41,287 bases of DNA from an uncultured Oscillospiraceae bacterium (GCA_934615645.1 CAKTTR010000007.1:1-41287), one strand, 5' to 3'; shown: positions 7,781-16,866, counted from the first letter of the stretch. Numbers and translations are program-made. The notes: generated by a model from the letters alone, not told the origin.

Positions 7781-8116
7781 TCATGCCAGCTGCGCGCTGC
7801 TGGGTTCTTCCAGCAGGGCCTGCAGCATGGTACAGATCATCTTCTGCTTACTGGGCGGGGTATTGTGCCAAAGCCGGTCGAGTACGCGCATCTCGCTGAC
7901 TTCGTTTTCCACCAGCAGGTCCTGCAGCAGATAGTCCGGCGAGACCTGCAGCGCATTGCAGATCTTGACGAGCAGGCCGACGCTGGGCGTCTTGACGCCG
8001 CACTCGATCTGGCGCAGGTAAGCTGCATTGATGCCGAGCCGTGCCGCCAACTGCTGCGCGGTCAGGCCCCGGTCCTTCCGGGCGGTGCCGATCCGCTTTC
8101 CCAATTGTTCTTCCAT
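7781..8116 (-). CDS. XRE-family helix-turn-helix regulator
   Basis: A 111-residue cytoplasmic DNA-binding protein. An N-terminal XRE/Cro-type HTH spans about residues 5-60 (LTAQQLAARLGINAAYLRQIE, then TPSVGLLVKICNALQVSPDYLL). The C-terminal 45 residues are helical and of no recognised family. The ATG at 8116 has AGGAGG seven bases upstream; a longer in-frame reading from 8173 lacks such a site. It is convergent with the Nudix gene and sits downstream of the hybrid cluster protein gene on the same strand, 153 bases away. Its targets are unknown. Confidence 0.85.
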   Translation of the reverse strand: MEEQLGKRIGTARKDRGLTAQQLAARLGINAAYLRQIECGVKTPSVGLLVKICNALQVSPDYLLQDLLVENEVSEMRVLDRLWHNTPPSKQKMICTMLQALLEEPSSAQLA

Positions 8117-8269
8117 CTCCGGGCCTCCTTTTCCGCACCGTCCCCCTGTAAGGCGCTGGTTTATCGTCCTCATTGTAGCATGGAATGCGGGAAAATACTA
8201 TCCTATTTTATCTATAGGTTTTATTGGATTTTCCGTGTCATTTTTGTGCCAATTGCTGGGCATGCTGCC

Positions 8270-9832
8270 TCAGCCCCGGCCCTGGATGGCGTCCAGATCC
8301 TGCTCCGGTGCGGTGATGGGCTGGAGCCCGTAGGCGTCGACCAGCGTTTTGACGACTGTCTCAGAGAGAAATGCCGGCAGCGTCGGCCCCAGATAGATCC
8401 GCTTGACGCCCAGCGCCAGCAACGTCAGCAAAATGCAGACGGCCTTCTGCTCATACCAGGAGAGCACCAGCGTCAGCGGCAGCTCATTGATGGAGCAGCC
8501 AAAGGCGTCCGCCAGCGCCAGAGCGACGCGGATGGCGCTGTAGGCGTCGTTGCACTGGCCCATGTCCAGAATACGCGGGATGCCCGCGACAGTGCCAAGA
8601 TCCAGGTCGTTAAACCGGTATTTGCCGCAGGCCAGGGTCAGGACCAGGCTGTCCATCGGCGTTTTTTTGACGAATTCCGTGTAATAATTCCGCCCCGGAT
8701 GCGCGCCGTCGCAGCCGCCGACCAGATAAATATGCCGGATGGCGCCGCTGCGGATTGCCGCGATGATCGCGTCCGCCTGCTCCAGTACCGCGTGATGGGC
8801 AAAGCCAGTCATCAGCATATGGCCACCGTTGATGCCGCTCATGGCGTGGTCGTGGGTGTAGCCGCCCAGCGCCTGGGCCTGGCGGATCAGGGCGGAAAAG
8901 TCCTTTTTCCCGTCCCGCCCCGGGGCGATATGCTGCAGCCCCGGATAGCCGACGACGGAGGTCGTATACACCCGGTCCTGGTAGCTGGGGCGGGGCGGCA
9001 TCAGGCAGTTGGTCGTAAAGAGCACCGGCGCAGGGATATTTTCAAATTCCTTTTGCTGGCTCTGCCAGGCGGTGCCGAAATTCCCTGCCAGCTGCGGGTG
9101 GCGCCGCAGCTCTGGGTAGCCGTGGGCCGGGAGCATCTCGCAGTGGGTATAGACGCGGACGCCAGTGCCGTCCGTCTGCTCCAGCAGCTGGGCCAGGTCT
9201 AAAAGATCGTGGCCGGAGACGACGATAAACGGTCCCTTTTTGATATCCGTCCGGACCTTGACCGGCGACGGCTGGCCGAACGACGCGGTATTGGCCCGGT
9301 CCAGCAGCGCCATGCACTGGTAGTTGATCTTGCCAAATTCCAGGATCAGCGCCAGCCATTCGGCGACGGTGTGGCTGCGGTTTATCTCCATCAGGCCCCG
9401 GTAGAACCAGGCGGAGACCTCCTCGTCAAAATAGCCCAGGTTTGCCGCATGGTGGGCATAGGCCGCCATGCCCTTCATGCCGAAGAGCAAGGTAGAGCGC
9501 AGGCTGACAAGGTCCGTCTCGCCCTTCCAGAGGCTGACGGTCTCGCACGGCGCGCCGAAGGGCGCCTGCGCCGCCCGGACCCGGGCAAGGAACGCGCCGA
9601 TGGCGGCGTTATCAAAATTGACATTGGTCAGCGTGGTGAACAGGCCGTCCATCAAAAGGCGGTCGGTCTCCGGCGTCCGGTGGTCCTGGGCTGCTGTGGC
9701 AAGCTGGATCAGGGCGCAGATCAGCTCATCCTGCAGCGCGGCGGTATCCGGCTGCTTGCCGCATACGCCGGTGCGTACGCAGCCCTTGTTGCCAGCGGTC
9801 TGCTGGCACTGAAAGCAAAACATCTCAGACAA
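8270..9832 (-). CDS. hcp: Hybrid cluster protein (hydroxylamine reductase)
   Basis: A 520-residue hybrid cluster protein. The N-terminal cysteine set is C6-x2-C9-x8-C18-x5-C24, which binds the [4Fe-4S] cluster in anaerobe-type Hcp. The hybrid-cluster ligands lie in the GHD, HCEMLPAHGYPEL, TTNCLMPP, GGCDGAHPGRNYY, LACGKYRFN and GQCNDAYSAIRVA motifs. The family reduces hydroxylamine or NO and protects anaerobes from nitrosative stress. The start is TTG at 9832, with GAGGAGG nine bases upstream; the in-frame ATG at 9823 is 18 bases from that site, too far. It is divergent from the redox protein gene at 10029. Confidence 0.95.
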   Translation of the reverse strand: MSEMFCFQCQQTAGNKGCVRTGVCGKQPDTAALQDELICALIQLATAAQDHRTPETDRLLMDGLFTTLTNVNFDNAAIGAFLARVRAAQAPFGAPCETVSLWKGETDLVSLRSTLLFGMKGMAAYAHHAANLGYFDEEVSAWFYRGLMEINRSHTVAEWLALILEFGKINYQCMALLDRANTASFGQPSPVKVRTDIKKGPFIVVSGHDLLDLAQLLEQTDGTGVRVYTHCEMLPAHGYPELRRHPQLAGNFGTAWQSQQKEFENIPAPVLFTTNCLMPPRPSYQDRVYTTSVVGYPGLQHIAPGRDGKKDFSALIRQAQALGGYTHDHAMSGINGGHMLMTGFAHHAVLEQADAIIAAIRSGAIRHIYLVGGCDGAHPGRNYYTEFVKKTPMDSLVLTLACGKYRFNDLDLGTVAGIPRILDMGQCNDAYSAIRVALALADAFGCSINELPLTLVLSWYEQKAVCILLTLLALGVKRIYLGPTLPAFLSETVVKTLVDAYGLQPITAPEQDLDAIQGRG

Positions 9833-9940
9833 AGGTCAGGTCCTCCTCATTCCGGCGGCCTCGGTTTGACGGGGCGCGCCTGCATCTGCTGCTAGTTTTG
9901 CCCAGTTTCCGCCGCGCTATACAGGCAGCGCTGTCTGCTA

Positions 9941-9969
9941 TTGACACCCGCCGCGCACCGGCCTATAAT
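9941..9969 (+). promoter_or_regulatory. Consensus promoter of the C-GCAxxG-C-C gene
   Basis: A perfect TTGACA (9941-9946), a 17-base spacer and a perfect TATAAT (9964-9969): a full consensus vegetative promoter, 60 bases before the start codon at 10029. Confidence 0.9.
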
Positions 9970-10028
9970 AAGGAAAACGCGCCGGACCGTATAGAAAACC
10001 GGCTAGATAGAAAAAGGAGCGTTGCGTT

Positions 10029-10418
10029 ATGACGATCGAAGAACGGGCGGCGATGGCTGCCGAACTGAAAAAGTCGGGGAAGTATAACTGTACCCAGTCT
10101 GTCGTAAAAGTGTTTGAAAACGAGCTGCCCATAGAGCCGGAAACGCTGCTGCAGCTGACGGCGGGGTTTGCCGCCGGGATGGGCTGCATGGAGAGCACCT
10201 GCGGGGCGCTGATCGGCGCAGTCCTGGTCGCTGGGGCGCTGACCGGCGGGACCGGTACGCCCCGCATCGCCAAGCAGCTGCTGCAGGCGTTCCAGCAGGC
10301 CAGCGGCGCGACGCTCTGTAAGGACCTCAAGGGTGTCCAGACGGGAACGCCGCTGTGCAGCTGCCCGGACTGCGTCCGCAATGCGGTCTTGGCCCTGGGC
10401 AGTGTCCTGCCGCACTGA
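10029..10418 (+). CDS. C-GCAxxG-C-C family putative redox protein
   Basis: A 129-residue protein of the C_GCAxxG_C_C family, a group of putative redox-active, cysteine-rich proteins common in anaerobes. The family cysteines are seen in order: YNCTQSV near residue 20, GMGCMESTCGALIGA at about 50-64, LCKDLKG near 97, then CSCPDC at about 110-115. The ATG has AAGGAG ten bases upstream and sits behind a consensus promoter. Its partner and substrate are unknown. It stands next to hcp but on the other strand, so a shared redox or stress role is possible but unproven. Confidence 0.8.
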   Translation: MTIEERAAMAAELKKSGKYNCTQSVVKVFENELPIEPETLLQLTAGFAAGMGCMESTCGALIGAVLVAGALTGGTGTPRIAKQLLQAFQQASGATLCKDLKGVQTGTPLCSCPDCVRNAVLALGSVLPH

Positions 10419-10695
10419 CAGCAGGCTTTCCCCCTGAGACGCACAAAAGCCTCGCAGAGTTTGTGGCTGCAGGCGCAAGTCAAGGGAAAATCACTTTCAC
10501 CGGCGGCTAGTAGGTGGGATGCTAAGTGCGCAGCCTAGAGCTGTATGACTGGCGAATAAGCGAAAGTCAAAATCTCTGATTTTGTTGCTCTAGTTTACAC
10601 AGCGTGCTGATTTTGCGCCTCAAGCTCATACAGCGTAGTCGAACAACACCCCCCCAAAGCGCAAAAGGAGCGTGGAATTTCCAATCCCTGTGGGC
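10419..10695. other. Non-coding interval before proS
   Basis: No convincing gene lies here. The interval holds two approximate copies of a 30-base repeat (separate entry) and inverted segments (GCTGTATGA near 10541 and its complement near 10627). A run of seven C residues stands around 10650. It could be an interspersed repeat or a decayed element. Confidence 0.4.
10576..10636. repeat. Two imperfect tandem copies of a 30-base unit
   Basis: Copies at 10576-10605 and 10607-10636 both start CTGATTTTG and end ACAGCGT, with about 22 of 30 positions equal by eye. The function is unknown. Confidence 0.5.
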
Positions 10696-10724
10696 TTGAC
10701 TTGCATGGGAAATTCGGATATTAT
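10696..10724 (+). promoter_or_regulatory. Predicted proS promoter
   Basis: TTGACT (10696-10701), a 17-base spacer and TATTAT (10719-10724). It leaves a leader of about 43 bases before the ATG at 10774, too short for a T-box. Confidence 0.65.
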
Positions 10725-10773
10725 AATGCAATACGGGATTTCCATAATGAAACCGAAAGGGTGGCAAACAGCA

Positions 10774-12210
10774 ATGGCAAAAGAGAAAAAAGTGGAACAA
10801 ATCACCGATATGGAGGTCGACTTTGCCCAGTGGTATACAGACGTATGCAAAAAGGCGGAGCTGATCGACTATTCCTCCATCAAGGGCATGTTTATTTACC
10901 GCCCATACGGCTACGCGATCTGGGAAAATATCCAGAAGCTGATGGACGCTGCGTTTAAAGAGACCGGCGCGGAAAATGTCTATATGCCGATGCTGATCCC
11001 CGAATCCCTCCTGCAGAAGGAGAAGGACCACGTCGAGGGCTTTGCCCCGGAGTGCGCTTGGGTCACCATGGGCGGCAGCGACCAGTTGGAAGAGCGCTAT
11101 TGCATCCGTCCTACGTCGGAGACGCTGTTCTGTGAGCATTTCCGCAACGTCATCCAGTCCCACCGGGACCTGCCGAAGATGTATAACCAGTGGTGCAGTG
11201 TCCTGCGCTGGGAGAAGACCTCCCGCCCCTTCCTGCGCCACCGGGAATTCCTCTGGCAGGAGGGCCACACCATGCACGCCACAGCCCAGGAGGCCAAGGA
11301 AGAGACGGAGCGTATGCTGAACGTCTACGCCGACTTCTGTGAGAATATCCTGGCCATGCCCGTGACCCGCGGCCGCAAGACGGAAAAAGAAAAATTCAAC
11401 GGCGCAGAAGCAACGTATACCATCGAGTGCATGATGCACGACCGCAAGGCCCTGCAGGCCGGCACGTCCCATTACTTTGGCGACGGCTTCGCCAAGGCCT
11501 TTGATATCACCTTCACCGACCAGAACAACCAGCGGGTCTACCCGCACCAGACCTCCTGGGGCGTCTCCACCCGGCTCATCGGCGGCATTATCATGACTCA
11601 TGGCGATAACAACGGCCTGGTCCTGCCCCCGAAGATCGCCCCGGTGCAGATCGTCGTCGTCCCCGTGGCGCAGCATAAGCCCGGCGTGCTGGATGCTGCC
11701 GCTGCGCTGTTGGACCGCCTGCAGGCGGCTGGGTTCCGCGCGAAGCTGGACGATAGCGATAATTCCCTCGGCTGGAAGTGCGCCCAGTGGGAGATGAAGG
11801 GTGTGCCGCTGCGCATCGAGATCGGCCCGAAGGATCTGGAGCAGAACCAGTGCTGCATGGTCCGCCGGGATAACCGGGAGAAGGCGTTCGTTCCGCTGGC
11901 GCAGCTGGAGCAGTCCGCCGCTTCGCTGCTGGATGCCGTCCATGAGGGCTTGTACCAGCGTGCCAAGAAAAATCTGGAAGAGCACACCTACGAAGCCCAC
12001 AGCCTGGAAGAGGCCCGCGCCCTGCAGCAGGAGCACGGCGGCTTTATCAAGACGATGTGGTGCGAGAGCCCCGAATGCGAGGCCCGCATGAAGGAAGAGG
12101 CCGGGATGACCTCCCGCTGCATGCCCTTCCAGCAGGAGCATCTGGACGATGTCTGCCCCATCTGCGGCAAGCCCGCCAAGAAGATGATCTACTGGGGCGT
12201 TGCGTACTAA
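10774..12210 (+). CDS. proS: Prolyl-tRNA synthetase, short (archaeal/eukaryote-like) type
   Basis: A 478-residue class II aminoacyl-tRNA synthetase that charges tRNA-Pro in the cytoplasm. Class II motif 2 lies in VLRWEKTSRPFLRHREFLWQEGH and motif 3 in VYPHQTSWGVSTRLIGGIIM. An anticodon-binding domain follows at about 280-390, and a C-terminal zinc-binding-like domain ends in CPICGKPAKKMIYWGVAY. It lacks the INS editing domain of the long bacterial ProRS. The ATG at 10774 starts the conserved protein; the upstream in-frame codons fall in the promoter. A GGGTGG ribosome site precedes it. Confidence 0.96.
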   Translation: MAKEKKVEQITDMEVDFAQWYTDVCKKAELIDYSSIKGMFIYRPYGYAIWENIQKLMDAAFKETGAENVYMPMLIPESLLQKEKDHVEGFAPECAWVTMGGSDQLEERYCIRPTSETLFCEHFRNVIQSHRDLPKMYNQWCSVLRWEKTSRPFLRHREFLWQEGHTMHATAQEAKEETERMLNVYADFCENILAMPVTRGRKTEKEKFNGAEATYTIECMMHDRKALQAGTSHYFGDGFAKAFDITFTDQNNQRVYPHQTSWGVSTRLIGGIIMTHGDNNGLVLPPKIAPVQIVVVPVAQHKPGVLDAAAALLDRLQAAGFRAKLDDSDNSLGWKCAQWEMKGVPLRIEIGPKDLEQNQCCMVRRDNREKAFVPLAQLEQSAASLLDAVHEGLYQRAKKNLEEHTYEAHSLEEARALQQEHGGFIKTMWCESPECEARMKEEAGMTSRCMPFQQEHLDDVCPICGKPAKKMIYWGVAY

Positions 12211-12240
12211 GCGCAAGATCAGATTCAATGAAAACGAAAG

Positions 12241-12279
12241 CCGTGGCAAAGACCAAGCAAGGTCTCTGCCGCGGTTTTT
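12241..12279 (+). terminator. Intrinsic terminator of proS
   Basis: A 14-base arm pair (12241-12254 with 12261-12274) carrying one mismatch, a six-base loop, then five T residues. Confidence 0.85.
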
Positions 12280-12293
12280 GCTTATGAAATAAG

Positions 12294-12323
12294 TCCGCCG
12301 TTCTGTACAGACAGAACGGCGGA
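12294..12323 (-). terminator. Hairpin ending the aminotransferase operon
   Basis: A perfect 13-bp stem (12294-12306 with 12311-12323) with a four-base loop, 15 bases beyond the aminotransferase stop. Its minus-strand tail is only moderately T-rich. Confidence 0.7.
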
Positions 12324-12338
12324 CAGTTTATAGCATTT

Positions 12339-13526
12339 TTATATGTGGGTCTCGTCCCACATGGCCTGGAAGGCGGGAAGGCTGCGGCGGATCATGTCAT
12401 TCGAGACGCAGTAGCAGATCCGGAAGTATTCCTTGCAGCCAAAGCTGGTGCCGGGGACGACGAGGAGGTTCTTTTTCTTCGCCAGGTCCGAGAAGATGTC
12501 GGCGTCGCCATTGGGGGCCTTGATGAAGAGATAGAACGCGCCGTCGGGCTTGGCCATAGAATAGCCCATTTTCGTCAGCTCGTTATAGAGCAGTGTGCGG
12601 TTTTCGTCGTACGCCTTCAGGTCCGGCGGCAGCTGGACGCACCGGGCGACGACCCGCTGCAGCAGGCTGGGCGGGCAGACATGGCCGCAGGCGCGGCTGG
12701 CCCCGGCAACGGCGGCAAAGAGCGCCTGGCTGTCCGCCGCGGCTTCGGGGACATAGACATAACCGATGCGCTCGCCCGGCAGGCTCAGGGACTTGGACCA
12801 GGAGTAGCAGACGATGGTGTTTTGATAGATCGTCGGGATAAACGGGACCTCGACGCCGCCGTAGACCAGCTCCCGGTAGGGCTCGTCGGCGATGAGATAG
12901 ATGGGGTGGCCGTAGGCCGCGCTGCGCTCTTCCAGCAGGCGGGCCAGCTTCTCCAAGGTCTGGCGGGTGTAGACGACGCCAGAGGGATTGTTGGGGGAGT
13001 TGATGATGATGGCCTGGGTGTGTGGAGTCAGGCACTGGGCCAGGGCGTCAAAATTGATCTGGAAATGCGCCATATCCGGCGGAACGACGACGAAGTTATG
13101 GCCGTTCGTCTCCGCGAAGGGGCGATACTCCGGGAAGAACGGAGCGATGGCGATGACCTCGCTGTCCGGGACAGCCAGGGCCCGTAGGACGGCGATGAGC
13201 GCCGGGGCGGCGCCGCAGGTGAAGAACAGGTCCTGGGGCCGGACGCCTGCCTGGAAGCGGCGGTTCAGATCGTCCGCCACGGCTTGGCGGACGCCGTCAT
13301 AGCCGGGGGCGGAGGTGTAGCCGTGGACGAGCAGGGTGTCCTCGTTGCGGGCAATGTCCACGATCGAATCGTTGACCTCCGGAGGGGCCGGGATGGACGG
13401 GTTGCCCAGGGAGTAGTCAAAGACATTTTCCTTGCCGCAGAGGGCGGCCTGCTGCAGGCCGTACTCAAACAGCTCCCGGATGCCGGAGCGGACGGCGCCC
13501 AGCTGATACATGGTTTGGTTCAACAT
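12339..13526 (-). CDS. Class I/II PLP-dependent aminotransferase
   Basis: A 395-residue fold-type I aminotransferase. Key motifs are the substrate/cofactor-binding SPNNPSG (177-183), the aspartate D214 in IADEPYREL, and the PLP lysine K245 in SWSKSLSLPGERIGYV. The ATG at 13526 has AAGGAGAG eight bases upstream, and the gene starts 31 bases after iorB. It is the last gene of the buk-ptb-iorAB operon, so it most likely interconverts aromatic or branched-chain amino acids and their 2-oxoacids for IorAB. It could also supply the final transamination of phenylpyruvate and hydroxyphenylpyruvate, because the shikimate operon at 20270-28152 has no aminotransferase of its own. Substrate preference cannot be read from the sequence. 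Confidence 0.92.
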   Translation of the reverse strand: MLNQTMYQLGAVRSGIRELFEYGLQQAALCGKENVFDYSLGNPSIPAPPEVNDSIVDIARNEDTLLVHGYTSAPGYDGVRQAVADDLNRRFQAGVRPQDLFFTCGAAPALIAVLRALAVPDSEVIAIAPFFPEYRPFAETNGHNFVVVPPDMAHFQINFDALAQCLTPHTQAIIINSPNNPSGVVYTRQTLEKLARLLEERSAAYGHPIYLIADEPYRELVYGGVEVPFIPTIYQNTIVCYSWSKSLSLPGERIGYVYVPEAAADSQALFAAVAGASRACGHVCPPSLLQRVVARCVQLPPDLKAYDENRTLLYNELTKMGYSMAKPDGAFYLFIKAPNGDADIFSDLAKKKNLLVVPGTSFGCKEYFRICYCVSNDMIRRSLPAFQAMWDETHI

Positions 13527-13557
13527 AATGGGTCTCTCCTTTGCGCGTGGGGTAGGC

Positions 13558-14136
13558 TTATTGGGCTGCGTCGTAGCCCGCATGGAACGCCTTGAGGTTG
13601 AGGTCGATGAATTTTTCCGGCACCGTCGCGCGGATGACGGCCTCCCAGTCGATGTGGTCCATCGCCAGGGCCTTTGTCATCGCGCCGAAGAGGACGACGT
13701 TCATGCACTTCGGGTTGCCCAGGGACATGGCGATCTCGGCGGCATTCAGGCTATAGGTCTTGAAATGCTGCTGCATGGCTTCCAGGCAGCCTTCCGGGTA
13801 GGCAAACTGCCCGGCTGCGATGGAGGAGGAGGCCATCTCGTAGTCGTTGATGACGGCGATGCCGTCGGGCTTCAAGAAGTCGGCATAGCGGACGGCTTCC
13901 ATCTTTTCAAATGCGACGATGATATCTGCCGCGCCCTTGCCGATGACCGGGGAGTAGACCTTATCACCCCAGTGGACCTGGGTGGAGACAGAGCCGCCGC
14001 GCTGGCTCATGCCGTGGACTTCGGACATTTTGACATCATAGCCAGCCTGCATCAGGCCGTTTACCAGAATCTTTGCCACCAAAATGGCGCCCTGGCCGCC
14101 AACGCCGACCAGCAGAACACTTTTTGTCTGGTTCAT
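13558..14136 (-). CDS. iorB: Indolepyruvate:ferredoxin oxidoreductase, beta subunit
   Basis: A 192-residue gamma-domain (POR/IOR) subunit. Its N-terminus VLLVGVGGQGAILVAKIL and the following SEVHGMSQRGGSVSTQVHWG are signatures of IorB. With IorA it oxidises aromatic 2-oxoacids (indolepyruvate, phenylpyruvate, hydroxyphenylpyruvate) to arylacetyl-CoA, CO2 and reduced ferredoxin, or runs in reverse. The ATG at 14136 has AGGAGA eight bases upstream and lies one base after the iorA stop (TGA-G-ATG), so the subunits are translationally coupled. Confidence 0.95.
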   Translation of the reverse strand: MNQTKSVLLVGVGGQGAILVAKILVNGLMQAGYDVKMSEVHGMSQRGGSVSTQVHWGDKVYSPVIGKGAADIIVAFEKMEAVRYADFLKPDGIAVINDYEMASSSIAAGQFAYPEGCLEAMQQHFKTYSLNAAEIAMSLGNPKCMNVVLFGAMTKALAMDHIDWEAVIRATVPEKFIDLNLKAFHAGYDAAQ

Positions 14137-14137
14137 C

Positions 14138-15889
14138 TCAGTTCTCCTTTCTGGAAATCGCGCCCACCGGGCAAACCTGTGCGCAGACGGTGCAGCCGAC
14201 GCAGAGGGTGGGATCAATGTGGGACTTCTTGCCCTGCATCATCAGCGCCGGGCAGCCGACCTTCAAGCACTTCTTGCAGCCGATGCACTTGTCCGTATCG
14301 ACCATGCATTTGCCGATATCGTGCTTGATGCGCTTGATGAGCAGGCAGGGACGGCGGCAGACGATGGCCGCCGGGACGGTCGAGGCCAGGGCGTCGTCTA
14401 CGGCCTTCTGCATGGCGGCCAGGTCCTGCGGGTCCACGACGATGACATTCTGGAAGCCGTACGCCTCCAGGACTTTTTCAATCTTGATCTGGTCGGCGAT
14501 CTCGCCCTGCAGCGTGTAGCCGGAGCCGGGGTTATCCTGGTGGCCAGTCATACCGGTGATGTGGTTATCCAGGACGACGGGGATGACATTGCCTTTGTTA
14601 TAGATGATCTCCGCCGCGCCGGTCATGCCGGAGTGGAAGAAGGTGGAGTCGCCCATGACGCCGAAGACCTTGTGGCTGGTGTCGCCAGCCATCTCAAAGG
14701 CCTTGGACATGCCCATGGCGACGGTAAAGCCGCCGCCCATGCAGACGACCGAGTCCACCGCGCTCAGAGGTGCGGCGCAGCCCAGGGTGTAGCAGCCGAT
14801 ATCGCCGGAGACGACATAGTCCTTGTGCTTGCCCATGGTGTAGAAGAAGCCTCTGTGGGGGCAGCCGGGGCACAGCGCCGGGGCGCGGGGCACGGCCTTG
14901 ACGCCGACGTCCACCGTCTCCGGCTTCTGGCCGAAGATGCGCTCCTTCAGCAGCTGCGGGTTGAGCTCGTACAGGCGGCCCGTCAGCTCCTTGCCGATGC
15001 AGGCGATGCCAGCGGCCTTGATCTCATCTTCCATAAAGCTGTCTAGCTCTTCGATGACGTAAAGCGTCTCGACCTTGGAAGCAAAGTCGCGGATAAGGTC
15101 CATGGGCAGGGGATAGGTCAGGCCCAGCTTCAGGAAGGAGGTGTCTTCCGGGAAGGCCTCTTTGGCGTACTGGTACGCGATGGAGGCGGTGATCACGCCG
15201 ATCTTGCTGCCCGCCATCTCGACTTTATTAAAGGGACAGGTGTTGCCGTAGGCTTCCAGATCCTTGAGCTTCTGCTCCAGCAGCGGATGGTTTAAGTACG
15301 CATTGGCCGGGGTACAGACCCGGTGGCGGATATCCCGCTGGAAGGGGGGATAATCGTGCTCCTCGTGCTCGCCAAATTCGACCAGGCTCTTGGAATGACA
15401 GACCCGGGTCGTTGTGCGGAAGAGGACGGGAAGATCAAACTGCTCCGAGAGGTCGAAGGCAGCCTTCATGAAGTCCTTGCACTCCTGGGAGTCCGACGGC
15501 TCCAGCATGGCAAGCTTTGCCGCCTTGGCATAGTGGCGGTTGTCCTGCTCATTCTGGCTGGAGTGGAGGGAGGGGTCGTCCGCCGAGACGATGACATAGC
15601 CCTTGCCGACGCCGTTGTAGGCCGCGGTAAAGATCGGGTCCGCTGCGACGTTGACGCCGACGTGCTTCATGGCGCACAGGCTGCGGACGCCGCCCAGGGA
15701 CGCGCCGTAGGTCATCTCCGCGGCGACTTTTTCATTGGGGGCCCACTCGCAGTACAGCGCGTCGCCGTACTGGGGCAGATTTTCGAAGATTTCCGTGCTG
15801 GGCGTGCCGGGGTATGCCGAGCATACCTTGACGCCAGCCTCATAAGCGCCGCGGGCAGCGGCCTCATTGCCGGACATAAGATGCTTCAT
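14138..15889 (-). CDS. iorA: Indolepyruvate:ferredoxin oxidoreductase, alpha subunit
   Basis: A 583-residue thiamine diphosphate enzyme subunit. The N-terminal pyrimidine domain has SGNEAAARGAYEAGV and YPGTPSTEI. A middle region (about residue 350 on) has CPGCPHRGFFY, GDIGCYTLG and the TPP-binding GDSTFFHSG with the downstream NHITGMTGHQ. The C-terminus carries two [4Fe-4S] sites, CIGCKKCLKVGCP and CVGCTVCAQVCP. The ATG at 15889 has AAAGGTGG about seven bases upstream; the earlier in-frame codons overlap ptb. Together with IorB, Ptb and Buk it can conserve energy from aromatic amino acid breakdown, or carry out reductive carboxylation of arylacetates. Confidence 0.96.
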   Translation of the reverse strand: MKHLMSGNEAAARGAYEAGVKVCSAYPGTPSTEIFENLPQYGDALYCEWAPNEKVAAEMTYGASLGGVRSLCAMKHVGVNVAADPIFTAAYNGVGKGYVIVSADDPSLHSSQNEQDNRHYAKAAKLAMLEPSDSQECKDFMKAAFDLSEQFDLPVLFRTTTRVCHSKSLVEFGEHEEHDYPPFQRDIRHRVCTPANAYLNHPLLEQKLKDLEAYGNTCPFNKVEMAGSKIGVITASIAYQYAKEAFPEDTSFLKLGLTYPLPMDLIRDFASKVETLYVIEELDSFMEDEIKAAGIACIGKELTGRLYELNPQLLKERIFGQKPETVDVGVKAVPRAPALCPGCPHRGFFYTMGKHKDYVVSGDIGCYTLGCAAPLSAVDSVVCMGGGFTVAMGMSKAFEMAGDTSHKVFGVMGDSTFFHSGMTGAAEIIYNKGNVIPVVLDNHITGMTGHQDNPGSGYTLQGEIADQIKIEKVLEAYGFQNVIVVDPQDLAAMQKAVDDALASTVPAAIVCRRPCLLIKRIKHDIGKCMVDTDKCIGCKKCLKVGCPALMMQGKKSHIDPTLCVGCTVCAQVCPVGAISRKEN

Positions 15890-15912
15890 GGGGTGTTCCA
15901 CCTTTCTATTCT

Positions 15913-16848
15913 CTAAACGTTTTGTTCCGTTTGCGTTGGTTCTTGTTCCGCCAGCAGGCAGCACAGGGCGATGGAGTTGAGACGGCTCTCGACACTGTCG
16001 CTGCGGGAGACCAGGGCGATGGGCGCCCGGGCGCCGACGACGACGCCGGCATTTCTGGCGTGGGCAAAGACGCTCATGGCCTTGCCGATGGCATTGCCGA
16101 CCTCGTAATTGGGGACGAGGAGGATATCCGCGTCCCCCGCGTAGGCGGCGGGGTAATGCTTATGGGCGACGGCGGCCTTGGATATGGCCAGGTCCAGCCC
16201 GACCGGGCCGTAGACCGTCATATGATACATACGCCGCCAATCATCGTTCATGGCGCTCAGCGCCTGGGCGTCTACCGTCGAGGCGATCTTGGGATTGACC
16301 GTCTCCGCGCCGCAGATGCAGGCGGCGGTGATATGATCGTGGTTGAATTTCTGAAAGACCCGGGCTGCGTGGGCGAGGATCTGCTTTTTCTTTTCCAGGT
16401 CCGGGAAGGTATTGATGCCGCCGTCGGTCACGCACAGGAGCTTGTACCCGGCGGGCTCGTAAAACATCAGGTGCGAGAGCAGCGCGCCGGTGCGGATCCC
16501 CCGCTCCGGAGAGACGACCTCGCGCATCAGCGTGCCGGTGCCGATGAGGCCCTTCATCAAAATATCGGCATTGCCCTGGCGCACCAGCTGCACGCCGAGC
16601 TTGGCGGCGCGGACGTCGTTATCCTCCTGGAGGATGGTGTAATCCCGCCAGTCGATGCGGTGCTTTTCCAGAATGCGTTGGATCTTGGCTGTGTCGCCGA
16701 TCAAAATCGAGCGGGCCATATGGGCCTCCTGGGCGTCGACGACGGCGTCGAGGACGTCCTCATCGTCGGCCCGGACGACGGCCATGGTATGCTCTCCTTT
16801 CAGGCTGGAGGCGACAGAGAGCAGCTTATAGAAGGATTGGATATACAT
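15913..16848 (-). CDS. ptb: Phosphate acyltransferase, phosphate butyryltransferase type
   Basis: A 311-residue phosphate butyryl/acetyltransferase. Recognisable segments are ADILMKGLIGTGTLMREV, GALLSHLMFYEP, VTDGGINTFPDLEKKKQI, CGAETVNPK and PNYEVGNAIGKAMSVFA. It exchanges CoA for phosphate on a short-chain acyl-CoA. In this operon the likely substrate is an acyl-CoA made by IorAB, which it hands to Buk as acyl-phosphate. The ATG has GGAGG seven bases upstream, and the buk stop is 18 bases before it. Confidence 0.94.
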   Translation of the reverse strand: MYIQSFYKLLSVASSLKGEHTMAVVRADDEDVLDAVVDAQEAHMARSILIGDTAKIQRILEKHRIDWRDYTILQEDNDVRAAKLGVQLVRQGNADILMKGLIGTGTLMREVVSPERGIRTGALLSHLMFYEPAGYKLLCVTDGGINTFPDLEKKKQILAHAARVFQKFNHDHITAACICGAETVNPKIASTVDAQALSAMNDDWRRMYHMTVYGPVGLDLAISKAAVAHKHYPAAYAGDADILLVPNYEVGNAIGKAMSVFAHARNAGVVVGARAPIALVSRSDSVESRLNSIALCCLLAEQEPTQTEQNV

Positions 16849-16866
16849 AGGGGTACCTCCAAATGG

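Noticed and set aside
10741..10774. GGGTGG before proS, resembling the T-box core
   Set aside because: The predicted promoter leaves a leader of only about 43 bases, and no specifier or antiterminator stem is visible. GGGTGG is better read as the ribosome site.
10567..12249. 560-codon open frame on the minus strand over proS
   Set aside because: It is fully antisense to proS and reflects high GC content. It has no ribosome site or recognisable domain.
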